Shown piece by piece: positions 1 through 6,574 of a DNA stretch of 14,774 nucleotides. Each line of letters begins with the position of its first letter. Position 1 is the stretch's first letter. Below the pieces are notes generated by a model that worked only from the letters and a program-made list of their open reading frames with translations, was not told the origin of the DNA and ran no database searches. The DNA lies in contig CAJUOT010000059.1 of NCBI GenBank assembly GCA_910588135.1, forward strand, positions 1-14,774, read 5' to 3'. This DNA comes from an uncultured Oscillospiraceae bacterium. Lineage in GTDB: Bacteria > Bacillota > Clostridia > Oscillospirales > Oscillospiraceae. Position numbers and translations under genes: made by a program.

Positions 1-490
1 ACGGCTTCTGCGCCGCCATCCGTGCCCGGGCGTACTCCTCCGAGATGCCTTCCCGGGCCATGATCCGGCGCACCCGCGCCTCCTCGGGAGCGGTGACCGC
101 GATGGTCACATCGCACAGTTTCCCCGCTCCGCTCTCCAGCAGGGCGATGGCGTCCAGGGCGACGGCGGGGCGGCCCTCTGTCCGTGCCCGGACGATGCGC
201 CGCTCCAGCTCGGCCACAATATGCCGGTGGGTGATGGCGTTCAGGTCGTCCAGCGCGGCTCTGTCTCCGAATACAATAGCACCAAGTTCCTTCCGGCGCA
301 AGTCCCCGGCTTCATCAAAAATTTTTCCGCCGAACCGGGCGCACAGCTCCTCCCGCATGGCTCTGTCTGTACGCAGCAGGTCATGATAGAGTGCGTCGCA
401 GTCCGCTGCCACGCCGCCCATGTCCCGGAGTACGTTCAAAACGGTGGTCTTGCCCGCCCCGGTAGGGCCGGTAATGCCGATGACAATCAT
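1..490 (-). CDS. coaE: Dephospho-CoA kinase, partial (C-terminus cut by window edge)
   Basis: The protein phosphorylates dephospho-CoA with ATP, the last step of coenzyme A synthesis in the cytoplasm. I translated the minus strand from the ATG at 490-488 and found no stop before position 1, giving 163 residues; the family is usually near 200, so about 40 C-terminal residues are missing. The P-loop GPTGAGKT is at residues 8-15, followed by the acidic DCDALYHDLL motif near 30-40, which is typical of CoaE. The adenine/lid-region motif ARMAAQ is near the cut end. The start overlaps the stop of the DUF4180 gene by the ATGA arrangement, so the two are probably translationally coupled. The preceding pathway enzyme, coaD, lies at the other end of this window on the opposite strand. 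Confidence is high; only the length is unknown. Confidence 0.93.
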   Translation of the reverse strand, partial: MIVIGITGPTGAGKTTVLNVLRDMGGVAADCDALYHDLLRTDRAMREELCARFGGKIFDEAGDLRRKELGAIVFGDRAALDDLNAITHRHIVAELERRIVRARTEGRPAVALDAIALLESGAGKLCDVTIAVTAPEEARVRRIMAREGISEEYARARMAAQKP

Positions 491-846
491 GTCCCCGTCC
501 GCTCCAGCCAAGCCAGGGCGGAGGCCTCGTCAGGCTGGAAGCCGATCTGCCGGCCCTCGTTGCTCTCCCGAATGAAGTCCCGCAGGGGCTTGCTGGCATA
601 GCCCGAGAAGTCCCCCACGATGGCCAGCCTCATCTGGTAGTTTACAAATTTTTGCAGCACCTCACCCGCCAGCCCGGTAGACAGGCGGAAAAAGGACTCG
701 TCCAGCTGCCCCTTCCGCAGCACCATGGCGGTGCAGCCCGTCTCGTACCGGGCGGTGGCCAGCAAATCCATGGCGGAGGGGCCGTCGGTGACCAGCACCC
801 CCGGTTCCCGCACGATCGCGATCTGATTTGTAACCTCTATGTTCAT
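487..846 (-). CDS. DUF4180 domain-containing protein
   Basis: This 119-residue protein matches the DUF4180 family as I remember it. The family shows an N-terminal beta-rich stretch, then ATARYETGC near residues 30-38, GEVLQKFVNYQMRLAIVGDF near 61-80, a SKPLRDFIRES segment near 85-95 and a C-terminal short helix. No signal peptide or membrane segment is visible. The function is unknown; the fold is often compared with small regulatory domains, but I would not assign a role. The ATG at 846 has only a weak purine stretch (AAAGG) about 14 nt upstream. Its stop overlaps the coaE start (ATGA), and tsaC ends 18 bp upstream, so it sits inside the operon between a tRNA-modification and a CoA gene. Family call is fairly sure, role is open. 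Confidence 0.85.
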   Translation of the reverse strand: MNIEVTNQIAIVREPGVLVTDGPSAMDLLATARYETGCTAMVLRKGQLDESFFRLSTGLAGEVLQKFVNYQMRLAIVGDFSGYASKPLRDFIRESNEGRQIGFQPDEASALAWLERTGT

Positions 847-864
847 TTTGAATGCAAATTCCTT

Positions 865-1500
865 TCAAGTATTCTCCAGTTTGCCCGGGCCCAAAACGGA
901 CTCAATGGCCTCGCGGCTCAGCCCCCCCTGCCGCAGAATTCGATAGGGCGTGACCGTCAAATCCAAAATGGTGGACTCCACCCCTACCGAACAGGGCCCG
1001 CCGTCCAGCACGGCGTCGATCCTTCCGCCCAACTGAGCCAGCACCTCCTGGGCCGATTTGGGGCTCGGCCACCCCGACAGGTTGGCGGAGGGGCAGGCCA
1101 AGGGCCGCCCCAGCGCCCGGATGACGGCCAGCGCAGCGGGGTGGTCGGGACAGCGCACCCCCTGGGTGGCCCCCCCGGCGGGGACGATGGGAGGCAGGGC
1201 GCCGTTCCCCCACAAAATCATGGTCAGCGGCCCCGGCCAGAAGGCGTCCGCCAGCCGGTAGGCATCCCCTGGGATGTCCCGGCACACCGCCTCCGCCATC
1301 TTCATCCCGTCCACCAGCACGGACAGCGGTTTTTGCTCCGGGCGGCCCTTGGCGTCGTAGACGGCCTGGACGGCCCGCGCCTGGGTGGCGTCGGCGGCAA
1401 GGCCGTACACCGTCTCGGTGGGGAGGGCCGCCAATTTGCCCGCCCGCAGGAGGGCGGCGGCTTCTTCGAACTCACCTCTGGTCAGGCGCTGTGTGTTCAT
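865..1500 (-). CDS. tsaC: L-threonylcarbamoyladenylate synthase (Sua5/YrdC/YwlC family)
   Basis: The enzyme makes threonylcarbamoyl-AMP from threonine, bicarbonate and ATP, the first step of t6A formation at A37 of ANN-decoding tRNAs. The 211 residues form a YrdC domain only, without the C-terminal Sua5 domain of longer homologues. Visible motifs are PTETVYGL (27-34), KGRP followed by KPLSVLV (51-63), RCPDHP (116-121), SANLSG (138-143) and VESTILD (174-180), which line the nucleotide and threonine pocket. The ATG at 1500 overlaps the stop of the upstream HAD gene (ATGA) and follows a GGGGGAAA ribosome site. In many Firmicutes this gene (ywlC) lies close to prfA, as here, although one unusual gene intervenes. 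Homologues are called tsaC, ywlC or sua5. Confidence 0.95.
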   Translation of the reverse strand: MNTQRLTRGEFEEAAALLRAGKLAALPTETVYGLAADATQARAVQAVYDAKGRPEQKPLSVLVDGMKMAEAVCRDIPGDAYRLADAFWPGPLTMILWGNGALPPIVPAGGATQGVRCPDHPAALAVIRALGRPLACPSANLSGWPSPKSAQEVLAQLGGRIDAVLDGGPCSVGVESTILDLTVTPYRILRQGGLSREAIESVLGPGKLENT

Positions 1501-2435
1501 GCTTTCCCCCGCCTTCTGAGCTTGATGGTGGAGCGGATGGCCAGCGCCAGCGCAACAATGAGCGGGACACCATACAGCACCATAAAAAGCCTGGCCTCCC
1601 AGAAGTCCTCAGCCAAATGCAGGTTATAGCCCGCCGCCTCGTCGTAGCCGTAGCGAATTACGTCCGGCAGGAGCTCCAAAAACCATAGGAATGCTGTCGC
1701 TTCCAAAAACGCGAAAAATATCGTCGCCAACCATGCTACCACACAGCCCACAGACGGCACAGATACTTTTCTGTTCGCCTGCCGCCGCTGATCCAGGCCG
1801 GGATTCAGCAACTGCCCCGGGCGCTCAATCAGATAGTCCGCCCCGGCTGCTTCCAGCTCGTCCCGGTTCCGGAAGCCCCACAGCACCCCGCACACCGTGA
1901 GGCCGCCGTTTTTACCCGTCAGCACGTCCACGTCGCTGTCCCCCACAAAGAGGGTGGACTCGGGCGTGGCCCCAATCTGAGCCATCAGGGCGCGGAGCAG
2001 GGTGGGGTCAGGCTTGAGCGGCGCGTCGGGCAGGGCGCCCTGCACATATTCGAACACGCTGGGGAAGTAGTGCTCCACCACTGGCCCCGCCAGGGCGTGG
2101 GCCTTGTTGGACAGCACCGCCATGTGGATTCCCGCGCCCTTCAGCGCGGCCAGCATCTCCGGGATGCCGGGGTAGGGAGCAGTCTTGTCCTCCTTGTGGG
2201 TGTCGTACCAGGCGGAGAACTCGGCCAGCGCCCCGGCCGCCTCCTCGCCGCTCAGTCCGTCGGGGGTGAAACGCTCCACCAGCTTGGGGATGCCGTTGCC
2301 CACCATGCGCTTGAACTCGTCCACCGTGTGGGTGGGCCAGCCGTGGGCGGCGCAGACGTGGTTGCCCGCGTCCGCCAGATCGTCGATGGTGTTCAAAAGG
2401 GTGCCGTCCAGGTCAAAAATCACGTGGGTATACAT
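1497..2435 (-). CDS. HAD phosphatase (phosphoglycolate phosphatase-like) with C-terminal two-helix membrane module
   Basis: The first ~210 of 312 residues are a HAD superfamily phosphatase of the Gph/PGP type. Motif I is DLDGT (8-12, nucleophile Asp8), motif II Ser near 109 (LSN), motif III Lys near 141 (KPDP) and motif IV GDSDVD (165-170); a helical cap lies between motifs I and II. The substrate cannot be read from sequence. After residue ~215 comes a basic stretch (QRRQANRK), a hydrophobic segment (~231-258), an acidic loop, a second hydrophobic segment (~283-301) and a tail rich in Arg (KLRRRGKA). The positive-inside pattern would keep the HAD domain in the cytoplasm. I chose the ATG at 2435, which has AAAGAGG eight bases upstream and begins 4 bp after prfA stops, over a TTG at 2456 inside prfA. 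It overlaps tsaC by ATGA. The extension is unusual for Gph. Confidence 0.88.
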   Translation of the reverse strand: MYTHVIFDLDGTLLNTIDDLADAGNHVCAAHGWPTHTVDEFKRMVGNGIPKLVERFTPDGLSGEEAAGALAEFSAWYDTHKEDKTAPYPGIPEMLAALKGAGIHMAVLSNKAHALAGPVVEHYFPSVFEYVQGALPDAPLKPDPTLLRALMAQIGATPESTLFVGDSDVDVLTGKNGGLTVCGVLWGFRNRDELEAAGADYLIERPGQLLNPGLDQRRQANRKVSVPSVGCVVAWLATIFFAFLEATAFLWFLELLPDVIRYGYDEAAGYNLHLAEDFWEARLFMVLYGVPLIVALALAIRSTIKLRRRGKA

Positions 2436-2439
2436 GGGA

Positions 2440-3498
2440 TCAGCCTCTTTCTGCAAGCTGCTCCGCCTGCCGCGCGGTGGTCAGCGCGTCGATGATCTCG
2501 TCCAGCTCGCCGTCCATCACCGCGTCCAGCTTGTACAGCGTCAGCCCCACCCGGTGGTCGGTGAGCCGCCCCTGGGGGAAGTTATAGGTGCGGATGCGCT
2601 CGTTGCGCATTCCGCTGCCCACCTGGCTGCGGCGGTTTTCGCCGTACTCCGACTGGATGCGCTCCTGCTCCCGGTCATACAGAATGGAGGCCAGCAGCCG
2701 CATGGCCTTCTCCCGGTTCTGGAACTGGGAGCGCTCCTGCTGGCATTCAACCACTGTTCCTGTGGGCCTGTGGATGAGCCGCACGGCGGAGGAGGTTTTG
2801 TTGATGTGCTGGCCCCCCGCCCCGGAGGAGCGGAACACCTGCATCTCCACATCGGCGGGGTTGAGTTCCACGTCCACCGTCTCCATCTCGGGCAGCACCG
2901 CCACGGTGGCGGTGGAGGTGTGGACGCGGCCGCCGGACTCGGTCTCGGGCACCCGCTGCACCCGGTGGACGCCGCTCTCAAACTTGAGGCGCGACCAGGC
3001 ACCGTCCCCCTCGATGGTGAACGAGATCTCCTTCACGCCGCCCAGCTCGGTCTCGCTGACGGAATTGACTTCCACCCGCCAGCCCCGTTTTTCGGCGTAC
3101 ATGGTGTACATCCGGGTGAGGGAGTGGGCGAACAGGGCGGACTCCTCCCCGCCCACCCCGGCCCGAATCTCCATGATGACGTTTTTGCCGTCGTTGGGGT
3201 CTCTGGGCAGGAGGAGGACCTTGATTTCGTGCTCCAGGCGCTCAATGTCCTCCTTGGCCTGGGAAAGCTCCTGCTGGGCCAGCTCCTTCATCTCCGGGTC
3301 GGAGAGCAGTTCCTCCGCCTCCGCCAGATCGCTTTGTGCTTTACACAGCGCCCGCCAGGCGGACACCAGCGGTTCCAGCTCCCGTTGCTCCCGATTGAGC
3401 TTGGAGACCAGCTCCGGGTCGGTATAGGTCTCGTTGGCGGCCAGCCGGGCCTCCAGCTCCTGATAACGCAGCTCAATATTTCTCAGATTGTCCGTCAT
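2440..3498 (-). CDS. prfA: Peptide chain release factor 1
   Basis: RF1 recognises UAA and UAG in the ribosomal A site and triggers peptidyl-tRNA hydrolysis. The 352-residue length is normal. The N-terminal helical domain (~1-100) is followed by the conserved GVGGEES segment (114-120), the codon-recognition tripeptide PET (184-186, the P-x-T form that marks RF1 rather than the SPF of RF2), and the catalytic GGQ (228-230) in SSGAGGQHINKTSSAVR-like context. The C-terminal SGMRNERIRTYNFPQ and LTDHR motifs are intact. The ATG at 3498 follows AGGAGAGAGGG, and the upstream gene stops 14 bp away. The methyltransferase gene prmC, which modifies the GGQ glutamine and is often adjacent, is not beside it here. 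Confidence 0.97.
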   Translation of the reverse strand: MTDNLRNIELRYQELEARLAANETYTDPELVSKLNREQRELEPLVSAWRALCKAQSDLAEAEELLSDPEMKELAQQELSQAKEDIERLEHEIKVLLLPRDPNDGKNVIMEIRAGVGGEESALFAHSLTRMYTMYAEKRGWRVEVNSVSETELGGVKEISFTIEGDGAWSRLKFESGVHRVQRVPETESGGRVHTSTATVAVLPEMETVDVELNPADVEMQVFRSSGAGGQHINKTSSAVRLIHRPTGTVVECQQERSQFQNREKAMRLLASILYDREQERIQSEYGENRRSQVGSGMRNERIRTYNFPQGRLTDHRVGLTLYKLDAVMDGELDEIIDALTTARQAEQLAERG

Positions 3499-3512
3499 AA
3501 CGTCCCTCTCTC

Positions 3513-4163
3513 CTAGCGGTCAAACAAAAACGACTTCACCAGCGCCAGCGGCTCCCGGAAGAGCATCTGAACCCGGTAGGGGACGTTGGATACCGGGGCG
3601 GGCACGGTGGTCACATTGGCGGTTGTCCCAAAGCCCCGTCCCCACAGCATGAGGATGCGGGACAGGTGGAAATCACTGGACACCAGCACATACCGCCCCG
3701 GCTCCTCCCAAGCGCCGCTGTCCACGGTGGTTTGCAACAGTGCGCGGGTATACTGGACATTTTGGTGGGTGTTCCGGGACTTGTCCTCCATCAGGACGCT
3801 GTCCTCGCCCACGCCATGGCCGATGAGATAGTCGTGCATGGCCTGGGCCTCGGACATATGCTCGTTGTCCCCCTTGCCGCCGGACACCACGATCTTCACC
3901 TCCGTGTGCTCCCGCCAGTAGCCCAGGGCGGCGTCCAGCCGCTCCCGCAGCTGGATGGAGGGCCCATCCTTGTTCACATGGCAGCCAAAGACTACCATGA
4001 CCTCAGGCCCGTCCCCCGCCTGGGCGGTCCGGCCCCGTGTGCCCCGCCAGATGACGATTTCCAGAGCGGCGAAGGCCAGCGCGGCCAGAATGACAAGGGC
4101 CAGCAGGGCGCAGAGCCATTTCCTGGCCGCGTTTTTTCCGCGATAGCTGTGATACTCTTTCAC
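3513..4163 (-). CDS. YdcF/SanA-like DUF218 membrane-anchored protein
   Basis: This is a 216-residue protein with one N-terminal hydrophobic segment (about residues 16-39) after a short basic stretch, so the rest is probably outside the membrane. The remainder is a DUF218 (ElyC/SanA/YdcF) domain: VVFGCHV near 57-63, VSGGKGDNEHMSEAQAM (93-109), EDKSRNTHQN (126-135) and SSDFHLSR (162-169). These conserved polar residues form the presumed active-site pocket. Members are linked to envelope integrity in enterobacteria, but the biochemical reaction is not established and I do not assign one. The start is GTG at 4163, 3 bp after the ABC-F stop, with AAAGGGG nine bases upstream. It sits between an ABC-F gene and prfA, which says nothing clear about its role. 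Confidence 0.9.
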   Translation of the reverse strand: MKEYHSYRGKNAARKWLCALLALVILAALAFAALEIVIWRGTRGRTAQAGDGPEVMVVFGCHVNKDGPSIQLRERLDAALGYWREHTEVKIVVSGGKGDNEHMSEAQAMHDYLIGHGVGEDSVLMEDKSRNTHQNVQYTRALLQTTVDSGAWEEPGRYVLVSSDFHLSRILMLWGRGFGTTANVTTVPAPVSNVPYRVQMLFREPLALVKSFLFDR

Positions 4164-4166
4164 AAA

Positions 4167-6071
4167 TTATGACCCCTTTGCTTCCTCTAATTCCGCCGCC
4201 AGCCGCTCCCATTCGGCGTACCGATGAGCCAGTTCGTCCTCCAATCCCTCGCGCTCCTTGTAGACGTCCTGGAGCTTCAGGTAGTCGGACGCGGCCTCCT
4301 CCGCCTCCTGGCTGAGCTCGTCCAGCCGCACCTCCAGCTTTTCCACCGCCCGCTCGGCGGCGCGCACCTGCTTCTCCAGCTCCTTGGTGCCGCCTGGGCG
4401 CTTGGGCTTGTCCTCCTTGGGTTTGTCCGCTTCCGGGGCAGTTTTCGCGTTTTTGAGCGCGTCCTGCCGCTCCCGGAAGGCCCGAAACTCGGAATAGGTT
4501 CCCCGGAAGTCGGTGATCTGCCCGTTTTCCAGCATCCACACCCGGGTGGCAAACTTTTCGATGAAATAGCGGTCATGGGAGACGAACAGCAGGTTGCCGC
4601 CGTACTCCTCCACTGCCTCCTCAATCCATTCCCGGGAGTCGATGTCCAGGTGGTTGGTGGGCTCGTCCAGGATGAGCAGGTTGATCCGGCTGTCCATGAG
4701 CATACACAAACGAAGCCGGGACTGCTCCCCGCCGGACAGGGCGGACACCTGCTTGAACACGTCCTCTCCCCGGAACTTGAAGGAGGCCAGCCGGTCCCGG
4801 GCTTCCTGGGTGGTGCAGTTCTGGGCGTAGAGCATGGTGTCCACCAGGTTGCGGTCGGGCCGGTCAAAGTGGATGATCTGGGGCAGGTAGCCAATCCGGA
4901 TGGACGGCCCCAGGTAGATGGAACCGGAATCGGGGGTCTCCTCCTCCATGATGAGCTTGATGAAGGTGGACTTGCCCGTGCCGTTGTCCCCCAGCAGGGC
5001 GATGCGCTCGCCCCCGGCCACGTCCAGGTTGATGTGTTCGAACAGGGTGCGCTCCCCGAAGGATTTTTTCAAATCGGTGACCACCAGGGCCTCGTCCCCG
5101 TGAAATTCCCGCTCCCCGAACCGGGTGGCCAGCTTGCGCTCCTTTGCGGGCTTGTCCGTGGTGCGCATCCGCTCGATCCGCCGCTCCATGTTGATGGCCC
5201 GCTTGTACTGCTTGTCGTTGCCCTTGAAGGCCCACAGGCGCATCTGCTCTGCCGCGGCCTCCAGCTGGGAAATCTTGGCCTGCTCTTTCTCGTACTGCTT
5301 CAAACGCTCCTGGTAGCGCCGCTCCTTCTCCTCCACGTAGAAGGAGTAGTTGCCGGAATACAGTTCGGCTTTGCCGTCCTGGATCTCGGCGACGCGGCGC
5401 ACCACCTTGTCCAGAAACCAGCGGTCATGGGAGATGGCCAGCACGGTGCCCTTGAACCGCTCCAGATAGCCCTCCAGCCACTCGGTGGCGTTCAGGTCCA
5501 GATGGTTGGTGGGCTCGTCCAGCAGGAGGATGTCAGTGTCCTCCAAAATCAGGCGGGCCAGGTTGATCCGGGTCTTTTCCCCGCCGGACAGGGCGTCAAA
5601 GGGGCGGGAGCGCATATCGCCTCCGATCCCCAGGCCGTTGCAGACCTTGTTCAATCTCGTCTCGGTGTCATAGCCGCCCCCGGCCTCAAAGGCGGCAGTG
5701 AGCTGGTCGTACCGGGCCATGACCTGGGGATCGTCTCCCTGGGCCATTTTTCCAGTGAGCTCCGACAGCTCCGCCTCCATGGCGTGAAGAGGAGCGAAAG
5801 CGGTGTCCAGCACGTCCCGGACGGTGTAGCCCTCCGGATAGACGGGGATTTGCGAAATCAGCCCCAGCCGCTTGCCGGGGGCGATGGTGATGGTCCCCTC
5901 GTCGGGGTGGACCTGTCCGGTCATCATGCGGAAAATGGTGGTCTTGCCCGCGCCGTTGCGGCCCAGCAGGCCCACCCGTTCCCCCTCCTCCACCTGGAGG
6001 GAAAATCCGTCCAATATCCGTTTGCCGACCTCGAACTCCTTGACGAGGCCGGCCAGCTGTATGTCAATCAT
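4167..6071 (-). CDS. ABC-F family ATPase (ribosome-associated, Uup/YfmR-like)
   Basis: This 634-residue protein carries two ABC ATPase domains and no membrane segment, the ABC-F layout of ribosome-binding translation factors and resistance proteins. Domain 1 has Walker A GRNGAGKT (37-44), signature LSGGEKTR (161-168), Walker B LLLDEP (182-187) and the SHDRWFL switch (~214). The inter-domain linker (~245-310) is long and charged, as expected for the P-site tRNA interaction motif. Domain 2 has GDNGTGKST (361-369), LSGGEQ (445-450), LLILDEP (465-471) and SHDRYF (~498). A Lys/Pro-rich stretch (~545-562) leads to a C-terminal coiled coil (~563-633), as in Uup. The ATG at 6071 has AAGGAG 11 bases upstream. 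Neighbouring prfA and tsaC fit a translation role; whether it protects against an antibiotic or is a housekeeping factor cannot be told from the linker by eye. Confidence 0.93.
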   Translation of the reverse strand: MIDIQLAGLVKEFEVGKRILDGFSLQVEEGERVGLLGRNGAGKTTIFRMMTGQVHPDEGTITIAPGKRLGLISQIPVYPEGYTVRDVLDTAFAPLHAMEAELSELTGKMAQGDDPQVMARYDQLTAAFEAGGGYDTETRLNKVCNGLGIGGDMRSRPFDALSGGEKTRINLARLILEDTDILLLDEPTNHLDLNATEWLEGYLERFKGTVLAISHDRWFLDKVVRRVAEIQDGKAELYSGNYSFYVEEKERRYQERLKQYEKEQAKISQLEAAAEQMRLWAFKGNDKQYKRAINMERRIERMRTTDKPAKERKLATRFGEREFHGDEALVVTDLKKSFGERTLFEHINLDVAGGERIALLGDNGTGKSTFIKLIMEEETPDSGSIYLGPSIRIGYLPQIIHFDRPDRNLVDTMLYAQNCTTQEARDRLASFKFRGEDVFKQVSALSGGEQSRLRLCMLMDSRINLLILDEPTNHLDIDSREWIEEAVEEYGGNLLFVSHDRYFIEKFATRVWMLENGQITDFRGTYSEFRAFRERQDALKNAKTAPEADKPKEDKPKRPGGTKELEKQVRAAERAVEKLEVRLDELSQEAEEAASDYLKLQDVYKEREGLEDELAHRYAEWERLAAELEEAKGS

Positions 6072-6142
6072 GGGTAAATGTTCTCCTTAAACATGGCGCT
6101 CCGCCGTCCGGCGGCACTGCGCGGCATCCGGAGGCCTGGGCG

Positions 6143-6553
6143 TCAATATACTTTTAGAAACGCCCTGCATCCGATGTCGGTATCCAGCGCAAAGCCCACG
6201 GACTTATAAAACTGGATCGTCCTTTCGGTGTCATCGGTAAGCAGTGATTTTTGATACACATCTTGATAGAGCGCAAGGATTTTGGAAATCAATGCGGAGC
6301 CCACGCCTTTGCGCTGGTATTCCGGAAAAACCAGGATATCCTGGATCACAACAATGGAATAGCCGTCGCCTACCACACGGATCACGCCCAGCAGTGTTTC
6401 GCCGTCATACGCGCCCAGTGTTTTCAAGGAGTGGGCGTAGGCGTTTCTCAGCATATCGGGGCTGTCTGTGTAGTTTGTCCAGCCTACGCTCTCGTACAGG
6501 CGAAGGATCTCCTCTTCCCGGTATTTGGTGTATTCCCTGATTGTAAATTCCAT
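6143..6553 (-). CDS. GNAT family N-acetyltransferase
   Basis: The 136 residues match a small GNAT acyltransferase. The strand ending VVIQDILVFPEY is followed by the acetyl-CoA pyrophosphate loop QRKGVGSALI (about residues 100-109), and motif B is represented by the FYKSVGF segment near 119-125. The short WTNYTD element near residues 25-30 is common in a subgroup of uncharacterised GNATs. The substrate is unknown. The ATG at 6553 has GAAGG six bases upstream, and murF stops 21 bp before, so it is probably cotranscribed with murF. Base composition is clearly lower than its neighbours: two 60-nt stretches I counted gave about 48% and 42% G+C against roughly 60-65% around it. This suggests a later insertion into the operon. 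A 71-bp gap separates it from the ABC-F gene. Confidence 0.9.
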   Translation of the reverse strand: MEFTIREYTKYREEEILRLYESVGWTNYTDSPDMLRNAYAHSLKTLGAYDGETLLGVIRVVGDGYSIVVIQDILVFPEYQRKGVGSALISKILALYQDVYQKSLLTDDTERTIQFYKSVGFALDTDIGCRAFLKVY

Positions 6554-6574
6554 GCCGCACCTTCACTTCCCCCG

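Noticed and set aside
2185..3516. A 443-codon plus-strand frame across prfA
   Set aside because: Antisense shadow of prfA with composition biased to His, Gly and Leu; no family resemblance.
4224..6077. A 617-codon open frame on the plus strand across the ABC-F gene
   Set aside because: It is exactly antisense to a well-supported ABC-F gene, has a low-complexity Leu/Gly/Val/His-rich product with no motif, and is expected from GC-rich codon use.
6101..6114. CCGCC/GGCGG hairpin between the GNAT and ABC-F genes
   Set aside because: No T-run follows it in the minus direction, so it does not look like a terminator; short GC palindromes are common at this base composition.
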